Assembly: GCF_003862475.1 (NCBI RefSeq)
Contig: NZ_RRCO01000007.1
Location: 62,001 to 126,000 of the forward strand
DNA: 64,000 bases
Origin: Lachnoanaerobaculum gingivalis
GTDB taxonomy: Bacteria; Bacillota; Clostridia; Lachnospirales; Lachnospiraceae
Direction: 5' to 3'
Made by a program: the position numbers and the translations under genes. Under the pieces are notes generated by a model, which saw only the letters and a program-made list of their open reading frames with translations, searched no databases and was not told the DNA's origin. This document shows, one piece after another, positions 1 to 8,233 of the stretch (positions are counted from its first letter, which is position 1; each line of letters begins with the position of its first letter).

Positions 1-742
1 CCCCGTTCAAATATCCTCTGATCTCTTTGAATATCCATGGATTTCCTCTTGCCGCTCTGGCAATCATTATTCCGTCACAGCCCGTATACTCATACATTTC
101 TTTTGCACTTTTTCCGTCTACCACATCTCCGTTTCCAATTACAGGAATATCAAGCTCTGACTTTACGGCCTTTATAATGCTCCAATCAGCCTTACCCGAA
201 TAATACTGTTCTCTGGTTCTGGCATGTACGGCAACAGCACTTACCCCTGCCGCTTCAGCTATTTTAGCAATTTCAACCGCATTGATATTGTCGTCATTGA
301 AACCTTTTCTTATCTTTAATGTAATAGGCTTTTTTACACTCTTTACAAGCTTTGTGAGTATCTCCTCTACAAGTTTCGGATTTTTCATAAGCGCCGAGCC
401 TTCACCGTTATTTACTATCTTAGGCACAGGACAACCCATATTGAAGTCGAATATATCAAAGTCTCTTTCCTCTATACTTGCGGCCATCTGTGCAATTATA
501 TCAGGATCCGATCCGAAAAGCTGCAACGCAACAGGATGTTCCCCTTTATCTATTTTCATAAGTGGTTCCGTGTTTTTGTTTTTAAAATAGATAGCCTTTG
601 CACTCACCATCTCTGTAACGAGAAGTGAAGCTCCCATTTCTTTGCATAAATGACGAAATGGCAAGTCACTTACACCTGCCATTGGTCCTAGGCACAAACC
701 GCCTTCTATATTTATATTTCCGATTTTAAAATCTTTTAGCAT
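1..742 (-). CDS. dusB: tRNA-dihydrouridine synthase, partial (3' end outside window)
   Basis: Flavoenzyme that reduces uridine to dihydrouridine in the D-loop of tRNA, using FMN and NADPH. The first 247 residues are visible; the reading frame stays open to the window edge. Reading the minus strand gives MLKDFKIGNI, then the family landmarks GPMAGVSD near the N terminus, ALQLFGSDP, the catalytic-cysteine loop NMGCPVPKIV, KIRKGFND, VHARTREQ and the phosphate-binding IGNGDV, in the order of the DusB/Dus TIM barrel. The start is set by a TAATG overlap: its ATG shares one base with the stop of the upstream GtrA gene, so the two are translationally coupled. Last visible gene of the pfkA operon. Family is secure; the DusB subclass is inferred from the Gram-positive context. 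Confidence 0.93.
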   Translation of the reverse strand, partial: MLKDFKIGNINIEGGLCLGPMAGVSDLPFRHLCKEMGASLLVTEMVSAKAIYFKNKNTEPLMKIDKGEHPVALQLFGSDPDIIAQMAASIEERDFDIFDFNMGCPVPKIVNNGEGSALMKNPKLVEEILTKLVKSVKKPITLKIRKGFNDDNINAVEIAKIAEAAGVSAVAVHARTREQYYSGKADWSIIKAVKSELDIPVIGNGDVVDGKSAKEMYEYTGCDGIMIARAARGNPWIFKEIRGYLNG

Positions 743-1176
743 TATTCCTTATTCTTTCTAAAAATAAACAGCTTTGAAAAAATATAATTAAGTATAACTA
801 CGACCACACTTGAAACTATTTTTGCAATTATCCAGTTTCTCTTTAATAAGTCCACTCCAACAAACATAATCGCCGTGTCCAAAAAACCTGTAAACAATCT
901 CGCTGTAATAAAACCTGACAGTTCAACCGCCAGTTTTGAAAACTCGAAGCTTTTACTTTTAAATACCCATATTTTATTTGTTATAAAGGCAAAAAGAACG
1001 GATAATATCCATGCAATTGTATTGGATACCAAGTTCGGAAATTGAAGTTTTGTATAGCAAATATGATATGCCGCAAAATTTACGAGAGTGGTCAGCACAC
1101 CGAAAATAAGATACAGTATTACACTCTCATATTTTTTTATATAATATGATATTCTTTCAAGCATATTATTCTGCAC
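742..1176 (-). CDS. GtrA family membrane protein
   Basis: A 144-residue protein with four predicted membrane helices and almost no soluble part, the size and layout of the GtrA/DPMS family. These proteins are thought to help move polyprenyl-linked sugars across the membrane or to anchor partner glycosyltransferases. Typical features are the YLIFGVLTTLVNF opening and the charged ITNKIWVFKSK loop between helices two and three. It overlaps the upstream hypothetical gene by 11 bases and the downstream dus gene by one base, so it sits in an operon. No glycosyltransferase is adjacent here, so its substrate cannot be inferred. A second GtrA domain occurs fused to a glycosyltransferase near 26.5 kb. 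Confidence 0.85.
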   Translation of the reverse strand: MQNNMLERISYYIKKYESVILYLIFGVLTTLVNFAAYHICYTKLQFPNLVSNTIAWILSVLFAFITNKIWVFKSKSFEFSKLAVELSGFITARLFTGFLDTAIMFVGVDLLKRNWIIAKIVSSVVVVILNYIFSKLFIFRKNKE

Positions 1177-1534
1177 TCTCTCCCAATATCACCACTTTAT
1201 AAAACAATTCCAGCTGCGACAAAAGCTCTTCTTTTTTTCTTTGGTATAAACTTATCTTCAAGCCGCTCTCTATCTCGTCAAAATAAAAATCGGCATCATC
1301 AACTCTAACACAAAAGCTCAAATTTCCGAACTTATCAAACTCCATGGTAAGTATGCCTCCCGCCTCTTCGGCAAAAGACACACACATTATTTTGAGTTCA
1401 TTTTTTATCTCATCCGGCAAAAGCTTGAACTTTTCATTGAAATAATACTTCTGAACATATGAGCTGGCACCACATAGCACCATATTTTCACTGTTTGTCC
1501 AATCGTAATTATATCCGTCCATCATTTCAGGCAT
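1166..1534 (-). CDS. Conserved hypothetical protein, 122 aa, in the pfkA operon
   Basis: Not recognised with certainty. It encodes an acidic soluble protein of 122 residues with no signal peptide or membrane segment. A mixed alpha/beta pattern is likely, including a central FDKFGNLSFCVRVDDADFYF stretch of alternating hydrophobic residues that reads as consecutive beta strands, flanked by helices. It begins one base after the pfkA stop and runs 11 bases into the GtrA gene, so it is translated from the same message. Tight coupling to pfkA suggests a conserved small protein of Lachnospiraceae rather than a chance reading frame. No function can be assigned. Confidence 0.75.
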   Translation of the reverse strand: MPEMMDGYNYDWTNSENMVLCGASSYVQKYYFNEKFKLLPDEIKNELKIMCVSFAEEAGGILTMEFDKFGNLSFCVRVDDADFYFDEIESGLKISLYQRKKEELLSQLELFYKVVILGESAE

Positions 1535-1535
1535 A

Positions 1536-2519
<984 letters not shown>

Positions 2520-2670
2520 TTAAAAAACGGATCTACTCTTTTTCTCTTTATATAATTTATATAGTATATCTCGGTAAGAATATACATATATAAATATCTA
2601 CATCATTTTATATTAATAAAAAAAATTTTTCAATAGTCTTGTCATGGAATTAACAAATTCTAATTATAAA

Positions 2671-2726
2671 AATGCAAAGAGCATTATCAAAAAATCTAAA
2701 AACAGATTTCTTAATAATGCCCTTTT
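2671..2726 (-). terminator. Terminator of the SRP RNA gene
   Basis: On the minus strand a long imperfect hairpin (arms AAAGGGCATTAT and ATAATGCTCTTT, with an inner AAATCT/AGATTT stem) is followed by a T-rich run. It starts immediately after the 3' end of the SRP RNA. Confidence 0.75.
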
Positions 2727-2727
2727 A

Positions 2728-2991
2728 TATGCACGTCTTGCTTCGAATGCCATTCACAAGCGTTGCAAAAGCAGTTAGCTCTGCGGCGGCTATCTCACGG
2801 CACATGAAAGGTCTTCCTTAGTGCTGCTACATTCCTGTCCTGACACGGTTCGAAAGTTTCCATTGCGTGGGGACCCCCGCTTCAACACCACTTACTCCAG
2901 ACTGCCAAGCAAATGAACACCCTAGGCAAGACATCACCCCTACTAAAGCGGATTGTAGGTACAGGACACCGCTATCTTCCCGGCTGTGCAT
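2728..2991 (-). ncRNA. ffs: Signal recognition particle RNA, large bacterial type
   Basis: About 264 nt, the size of the Bacillus/Clostridium scRNA with an Alu domain. The minus strand carries the Alu-like segment GCGGTGTCCTGTACCTACAA followed by CCGCT, and the S-domain hairpin read as GTCAGG-ACA-GGAA-TGT-AGCAGCA, with the GGAA tetraloop closed by ACA/TGT and the conserved asymmetric loop GTCAGG/AGCAGC bound by Ffh. The ends pair: ATGCAC at the 5' side with GTGCAT at the 3' side. A promoter and a terminator flank it exactly. Ends are placed by this pairing and may be off by a few bases. Confidence 0.93.
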
Positions 2992-2996
2992 TAACA

Positions 2997-3026
2997 AGTA
3001 TACTTGCAATGATCTATATTTGTCAA
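2997..3026 (-). promoter_or_regulatory. Promoter of the SRP RNA gene
   Basis: TTGACA (3021-3026) and TATACT (2997-3002) on the minus strand with an 18-base spacer. The predicted start is about six bases after the -10, at the AUGCAC end that pairs with the RNA's 3' end. Confidence 0.8.
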
Positions 3027-3126
3027 ATGATTTTTGATGTGCTAAAACAATTAAGTAAAATTTAAATAAAAATCTTTACAAGCCCATCTTTACAGCCATA
3101 GTTATAAGCAAAATTACTAACAATAT

Positions 3127-4782
3127 TTAAGCATTCTCTAAAACTAGATGTCCTGTTGCGACTCTCATTCCAGATTTGCGATCAAATAACAGTATATCAT
3201 CTCCATTTATATTGATACTTACATTCTCACCTATCTTATATGCTGTATTTCCAAATATTACACCGGTCAAAAGGTAATCTCCGAATCTTAATTTCAGTGT
3301 GCTTTCCATACCTGTAGGCATCGCACCGTATATGGTTGTATGAAGTCCTTCTCCTGATGTTATACCTATAGCCTCAGGTCTTATTGCAAGTACAAAGTCC
3401 TCATTGCTTACAACAGGCTCACTTTGTATACTGCTGTCCTCTTCCATAACCTTGGCTATATGATACTTAAACACCTCATCCTTGTTTGCCTTCTCCACAT
3501 AGTGCTTACCCTTCATAAGCTCCTTGCGAAGTTCCTGCTTCTTTGCGGCATCAATGTCTCTTTTTTCAAACCACTCAGAAAGTTTTACATTCTCATTTGT
3601 AACAAGCTTTACCTTTACACCACCAAGGATATCTAGAGAAATACTTCCATCTTCTTGCTGATTTCCTCTTGCCTCTACAAAATTAATAGACGGATTTCCA
3701 ACGAAATCGGCAACAAACAGATTTTCAGGTCTTCTGTAAACCTCAAGCGGAGGTGCATACTGCTGCAATACACCATTTTCCACTAAACATATCTGAGTCG
3801 CAAGAGTCATTGCCTCCATCTGATCATGTGTAACATAAACAAATGTACTTCCTGTCTCCACATGAAGTCTTTGAAGTTCATAACGCATCTCAAGTCTAAG
3901 CTTTGCATCAAGGTTTGAAAGCGGCTCATCCATAAATAAAACCTGTGGTCTTGGTGCAAGTGTTCTGGCAATGGCAACTCTTTGCTGCTGACCACCTGAG
4001 AGTTCGGCCGGATATCTGTCCATAAACATACCGATTTTTACAATTCTTGCAACCTGGCGGAGTCTTGAATCCATTTCCTCATCAGTAAGCTTGCGAACCT
4101 CTCTTACAACATTGCCTGACTTTACAACCTCAAAATCTTTATTTATCTCTTCACCCTTTGCCTTGTGAGCATCTAAAATTGCAGATAGCTTCTGTTCATA
4201 TTCTGCTTTAAACTTATTTGCAGCCTCTTCAGGGTTATCGCTTTCATGAATTTTTAGCTCAAATACAGTCTTAGCACTGAATATTGAAAGTTCAAAGGCA
4301 TCTATAAGCTTTACATAGGCTCTGTTATTATCAAGTTTGCCATTTTTATCACAGCAATCCAGTACTTCAGCCTTTATTCTCTTACCGTTTTGTAATGCTC
4401 TTATAATATCTGTATGTCTTTTTGCTTCCACATCTATTACCGGAAGTTCTTCTTTGATATTCTTTAAGCCGAACATTATATTCTGATAAACAGTCATATT
4501 GGGCCAGAGAGCGTAGTTTTGAAACAAGAATCCTACTCTTCTCTTGTTTGCCGGTACATTAATGCCCTTCTCGCTGTCAAATACTACATTATCACCTATA
4601 GTGATTCTTCCCTCGGTAGGTGTTTCCAAACCTGCAATCATACGAAGAATAGTTGTCTTTCCACAACCTGAAGGTCCAAGTAATGTAATAAATGAATTGT
4701 CAGGTATCTCAAGACTCAAATTGTCCACACCAAAATAGTTTTTCCATCTTTTGGTAATATTAGTTAATGTAATTGTCGGCAT
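3127..4782 (-). CDS. ABC transporter ATP-binding protein with a large insertion
   Basis: ATPase of the importer encoded with the two upstream genes. Residues 1-110 and 235-360 form an ordinary MalK/FbpC-class nucleotide-binding domain: Walker A GPSGCGKTT (36-44), Q-loop Q88, signature LSGGQ (261-265), Walker B VLFMDEP (281-287), D-loop SNLDA and switch histidine in YVTHDQ. About 120 residues (roughly 111-232), lysine/glutamate-rich and probably helical, lie between Q-loop and signature where MalK has only about 50 residues in total. The C terminus holds a TOBE-like region with a further insert, giving 551 residues against the usual 350-370. Its start lies one base from the stop of the permease gene. 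Fold certain, substrate inferred. Confidence 0.93.
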   Translation of the reverse strand: MPTITLTNITKRWKNYFGVDNLSLEIPDNSFITLLGPSGCGKTTILRMIAGLETPTEGRITIGDNVVFDSEKGINVPANKRRVGFLFQNYALWPNMTVYQNIMFGLKNIKEELPVIDVEAKRHTDIIRALQNGKRIKAEVLDCCDKNGKLDNNRAYVKLIDAFELSIFSAKTVFELKIHESDNPEEAANKFKAEYEQKLSAILDAHKAKGEEINKDFEVVKSGNVVREVRKLTDEEMDSRLRQVARIVKIGMFMDRYPAELSGGQQQRVAIARTLAPRPQVLFMDEPLSNLDAKLRLEMRYELQRLHVETGSTFVYVTHDQMEAMTLATQICLVENGVLQQYAPPLEVYRRPENLFVADFVGNPSINFVEARGNQQEDGSISLDILGGVKVKLVTNENVKLSEWFEKRDIDAAKKQELRKELMKGKHYVEKANKDEVFKYHIAKVMEEDSSIQSEPVVSNEDFVLAIRPEAIGITSGEGLHTTIYGAMPTGMESTLKLRFGDYLLTGVIFGNTAYKIGENVSININGDDILLFDRKSGMRVATGHLVLENA

Positions 4783-4783
4783 A

Positions 4784-6580
4784 TCAACCTCCTATTCCAT
4801 TGTCCAGGCTTGAGCCTGTAAGTTTATCTGCCAATGTATTAAAGAAAAGTATAGTTACAATCAAAATTAAGTTTATAGCACTTGAAAATGCATACAGTCC
4901 CATTTCATCAAAGTAATCAAGCGTAGTTGACAATATAAAGCCCTGTGTACAAAGTAAGAGGAATAATGACAACTCTCTGAGGCAGGTCATGAAAGGTAAG
5001 CTGAATCCACTTATAATAGAAGATTTCTGAATCGGTATGATTATTCTCACCATTCTCTTAAACCATCCTGTATTTTGAATTATAGCGGCTTCCTCAAGCT
5101 CATTACTGATTTGAAGCATTGAGTTTAGAGAAGCCCTGCTCGCAAACGGAATGTATTTTATAACACCTGCTATAATCAGCAGATAATATGTATTGAACAA
5201 ATTGATATGTTCATTTGAAAACAATATAAAAAACGCAGCACCCACTGCTATAGATGGCATCAAATACGGAAGGAATGCCATATTGTTAACATAGGCTGCC
5301 CATTTTGATCTTCTATTCTTTGCTACAGCATAGCCTATCAAAGTACCGATAGTTCCTGCAATAGCTGCACATGCAAATGCTAAAAGTAGTGTACCCCAGA
5401 ATGCCTTCCAGATAGTAGGATTATGAAGTATACCAAACTGACCGTAGAGTCCATTTTCTGTAACATTTTCACTTGTCAGCCACCACTTTGTAGTCAGATT
5501 ACTAAAGTCATGCGTATAGAGGAAACTGTAATCTCCAGGGTTTGGAAGGAAAGTCTCAAGTGCAAAAAGCATAATAGGCCATATACTTGTAAAGAAAGTC
5601 AATACTGCAAATACAGCTCCTACCACATATTTCCCTATCTTTCCTATATTTATCTTAGACAGCTGACCGGATTTTCCTGTAACTGTTGTATAGTTCTTTC
5701 TACTTCTTAGCGATAGCTGATTTATTCCAAGTATCATTATACCAAATACCATCATAATGATTGCCAGTATACTTGCCTCACCTGTGTATTTACTATTCAA
5801 AGAGATATATTTGGTTGAAAGTGTTGTAAGTCCTAGGTAATGTGGTACCGGATATGAACCCATAGCTGAACCGAATACCAGCAAAATAGTATTAAGTATA
5901 GCAGGTGTGATCATAGGCAATGTAATCATTGTCATAATCTTCCACTTAGGTGTATCAAGTATCGTAGCGGCCTCTTCAAGATTGGTATCCATGTTTTTGA
6001 AAATTCCACCAATCATAATATAAGCAAACGGTGCATAGTGAAGTCCCAGTACTACCGCACTTGGAAATAGTCCCTGACACCACCACTTTGGAAATGTTAT
6101 TCCTGTGAGTGAAGCAATCAATCCGTCCGATGTGCCAAGCACAGCATTTGAGTTGAACATATTTTGCCATACAACTGCCAATGTCCACTGTGGCATAATA
6201 TATGGAAAAATGAAAATTGAACTCAGGTATTTCTTGAATTTCATATTAGTTCTAGTAATCAGAAACGCGAAAAAACCACCATAAAGAATTGAAATAATAC
6301 ATGTCAGAACCGCCAGAAGCATTGTATTTAAAAGTGGTTTCCAGAGATTTGACATTGCAAGCTTACTTGTAAATAAGTCTGTATAATTTACAATACTATA
6401 ACCTGATGCCTTACCTGTAAGATGTTGATCAATAGTTCCCGGATGTATCTGAAGAGTATCTTTTATTATAGCTATAACAGGTGCCACAGTACTGAATGTA
6501 AGCATTATTCCAAATATAAGTAAAATGACATTCTGTGGCTTGCTAAAAAATGTTCGTATTCTATTTTTTAGTATTCCCAT
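4784..6580 (-). CDS. ABC transporter permease, fused double-domain (iron(III)/FbpB-like)
   Basis: A 598-residue integral membrane protein made of two tandem binding-protein-dependent permease domains, each with about six helices. Coupling-loop (EAA) motifs occur twice: EEAATILDTPKWKIMTMITL in the first half and EEAAIIQNTGWFKRMVRIII in the second. This fused layout is typical of FbpB-type iron(III), thiamine and aminoethylphosphonate importers, in which one gene supplies both transmembrane subunits. It lies between the binding lipoprotein gene and the ATPase gene. The ribosome binding site AAGGAG directly follows a hairpin (6598-6618) in the gap to the upstream gene, which may lower its expression relative to the binding protein. 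Substrate is not shown by sequence. Confidence 0.92.
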   Translation of the reverse strand: MGILKNRIRTFFSKPQNVILLIFGIMLTFSTVAPVIAIIKDTLQIHPGTIDQHLTGKASGYSIVNYTDLFTSKLAMSNLWKPLLNTMLLAVLTCIISILYGGFFAFLITRTNMKFKKYLSSIFIFPYIMPQWTLAVVWQNMFNSNAVLGTSDGLIASLTGITFPKWWCQGLFPSAVVLGLHYAPFAYIMIGGIFKNMDTNLEEAATILDTPKWKIMTMITLPMITPAILNTILLVFGSAMGSYPVPHYLGLTTLSTKYISLNSKYTGEASILAIIMMVFGIMILGINQLSLRSRKNYTTVTGKSGQLSKINIGKIGKYVVGAVFAVLTFFTSIWPIMLFALETFLPNPGDYSFLYTHDFSNLTTKWWLTSENVTENGLYGQFGILHNPTIWKAFWGTLLLAFACAAIAGTIGTLIGYAVAKNRRSKWAAYVNNMAFLPYLMPSIAVGAAFFILFSNEHINLFNTYYLLIIAGVIKYIPFASRASLNSMLQISNELEEAAIIQNTGWFKRMVRIIIPIQKSSIISGFSLPFMTCLRELSLFLLLCTQGFILSTTLDYFDEMGLYAFSSAINLILIVTILFFNTLADKLTGSSLDNGIGG

Positions 6581-6597
6581 AATCTTCTCCTTAAAAA

Positions 6598-6618
6598 GGT
6601 GCTGCCAAAGGCAGCACC
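6598..6618 (-). terminator. Intercistronic hairpin between binding protein and permease genes
   Basis: A perfect 9-bp stem GGTGCTGCC/GGCAGCACC with a 3-base loop, followed on the minus strand by five T and then the permease ribosome binding site. It fits a leaky terminator or an mRNA-stabilising hairpin that keeps the binding-protein transcript more abundant. Confidence 0.65.
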
Positions 6619-6625
6619 GGTCATA

Positions 6626-8029
6626 TTAATTCTTATCAGAAGCCTTACTCAACATCTCTATCCAGCTACCTACAGTGAATGAAACATCTGCACAGTACTG
6701 TGGATCTTCAAGTACAAGACCACCGTCAGTTGTCCACCACTCATAGCCTCTATCATTCTTAGCAGGGAACTGATCCTCACCTGCCTCATTATATCCGCCC
6801 TTTTGATGATGATACTTAGCCTCTGTCTCTTCCATAACCTTAGGGTTTGAAGAATATCCACCCATATCTTTACCCCATGCACTAAATCCATCTTCTGTAC
6901 ATGTGATATATGCTATAAATGCACATGCTGTCCAAGGAAGTGGGCTATTCTTTGTAAGGAAGAGATAATGGTTATATCCAAAACCGCCCATACCGGTATA
7001 ATCGTCCTGATATGCTGCTACAGTTACATTATTTACTGAAATATTTGAAGATTCCTCTATGGAACGAAGCTTTGAATATACCAAAAGTCCTGACTGATTC
7101 TTTGCTGATGCATCTACAAGTGTATTACATATCGGGCCATCATCTGTCTCTTCTGTGTAGTTTTCAACCCAAAGCTTGATCCAAGCAAGAGCATACTTAC
7201 CGTTCTCAGACAATCCAAGGTCTGTTGCATCTGTTTCCATTTCTTTTATAACAGGATCAAAATATGCTTTCTTAGTAGCATCAAGCTTGTCATAAGCTTC
7301 TTTTAACTTATCTGAATATGTATCCTTTGTAAGCATGTAAAGAAAGTTCTTACCTACAAGCTCTGAATCTACATCCATAAATAGAGGATGTGAACCTTCA
7401 TATACGAAATCCCAGCAGTTTGTAAACTTTGCATCTCCAGTATTATTGAACATAAATACTTTGTTCAATGTCTGAAGTGGAAGAAATCCTTTATAGCTGT
7501 CCGCAGTAACTTTATTTGCATCTGCCCAATCCTTTGGTATAAAGGTCTTTAATATGCCTGTATCTACCATCTTAGTCTGAATCTGATTGCCGTCCTGTAT
7601 CAAAGTCATTGCAAATGTACCTGTAGGCTTTAATGAATCTGCACTAAGCTGCTCAAAAATCTTATTGTTCTTAGGTTGCTGCCACTCAAAATTCATATTG
7701 TAACTTGGATCAATTGTCTGCAAATATGAAATAAATAATGGTATTGCAGTCTTTCCACGGCTTGAGTTTCCTACGCCATAGAATGTCTGTCCGTTAGACT
7801 CTTCTATTGCTTTCTTTGCAAGCTCCTCTAAAGTCATACCCTGAGCTTCTGCAATAATCGCATCTACTCCTGTAAGATTCTCTGCAGGTGCCTTTGACTC
7901 TCCTGCTTCCTGTGACTGTCCTGCCACTGTAGTACTTTCACCTGTTGCCGGATTTGAACCGCCACATGCACCCAATGTTGCGATCAACATTGCTGATACA
8001 ACTGCCAATGCTAAACCTCTTTTTTTCAT
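6626..8029 (-). CDS. ABC transporter substrate-binding lipoprotein
   Basis: Extracellular binding protein of the importer, first gene of its operon. The N terminus MKKRG plus a hydrophobic stretch ends in lipobox LGAC (Cys22), followed by a Ser/Glu/Gly-rich linker, so it should be lipid-anchored outside. The 467-residue mature part has the look of periplasmic binding protein type 2 domains (VTADSYKGFLPL, LPWTACAFIAYITCTEDG), consistent with an AfuA/FbpA-like protein, but the iron ligands cannot be identified by eye. Ribosome binding site AGGAGGATGAA precedes the ATG. Transcription should begin at the strong promoter at 8179-8207. Substrate could be iron(III), a phosphonate or another small anion. 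Confidence 0.88.
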   Translation of the reverse strand: MKKRGLALAVVSAMLIATLGACGGSNPATGESTTVAGQSQEAGESKAPAENLTGVDAIIAEAQGMTLEELAKKAIEESNGQTFYGVGNSSRGKTAIPLFISYLQTIDPSYNMNFEWQQPKNNKIFEQLSADSLKPTGTFAMTLIQDGNQIQTKMVDTGILKTFIPKDWADANKVTADSYKGFLPLQTLNKVFMFNNTGDAKFTNCWDFVYEGSHPLFMDVDSELVGKNFLYMLTKDTYSDKLKEAYDKLDATKKAYFDPVIKEMETDATDLGLSENGKYALAWIKLWVENYTEETDDGPICNTLVDASAKNQSGLLVYSKLRSIEESSNISVNNVTVAAYQDDYTGMGGFGYNHYLFLTKNSPLPWTACAFIAYITCTEDGFSAWGKDMGGYSSNPKVMEETEAKYHHQKGGYNEAGEDQFPAKNDRGYEWWTTDGGLVLEDPQYCADVSFTVGSWIEMLSKASDKN

Positions 8030-8178
8030 TTCATCCTCCTATAATGGTTCTACCATTTTTCAGTTCATATTCTGAAGCGACTTTTCTTAAGATATTTTTT
8101 GATTTTCACGAACAATATATCAATTACACTTCTACATCAATACAAATTTGATTAAATATTCACTGATATGATTACTTA

Positions 8179-8207
8179 ATTATAATAATATTATACAATT
8201 TTGTCAA
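8179..8207 (-). promoter_or_regulatory. Promoter of the ABC importer operon
   Basis: Consensus TTGACA (8202-8207) and TATAAT (8179-8184) on the minus strand with a 17-base spacer. It leaves a leader of about 140 bases before the lipoprotein start. It lies just past the mfd stop with no clear terminator between, so some read-through from mfd is possible. Confidence 0.82.
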
Positions 8208-8233
8208 GTTTATATATAGTATTAATAAGCGTA

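Noticed and set aside
282-590. 102-residue open frame on the plus strand
   Set aside because: Antisense to the dus gene, whose protein motifs are clear; low-complexity Ser/Ile/Phe translation typical of an antisense frame.
2827-3009. 60-residue open frame on the minus strand
   Set aside because: It lies inside the SRP RNA gene and reads through its conserved structure; no ribosome binding site.
8030-8178. Possible riboswitch in the 140-base leader of the ABC importer operon
   Set aside because: Only a small AATGG/CCATT hairpin is seen; no match to known aptamer cores by eye.
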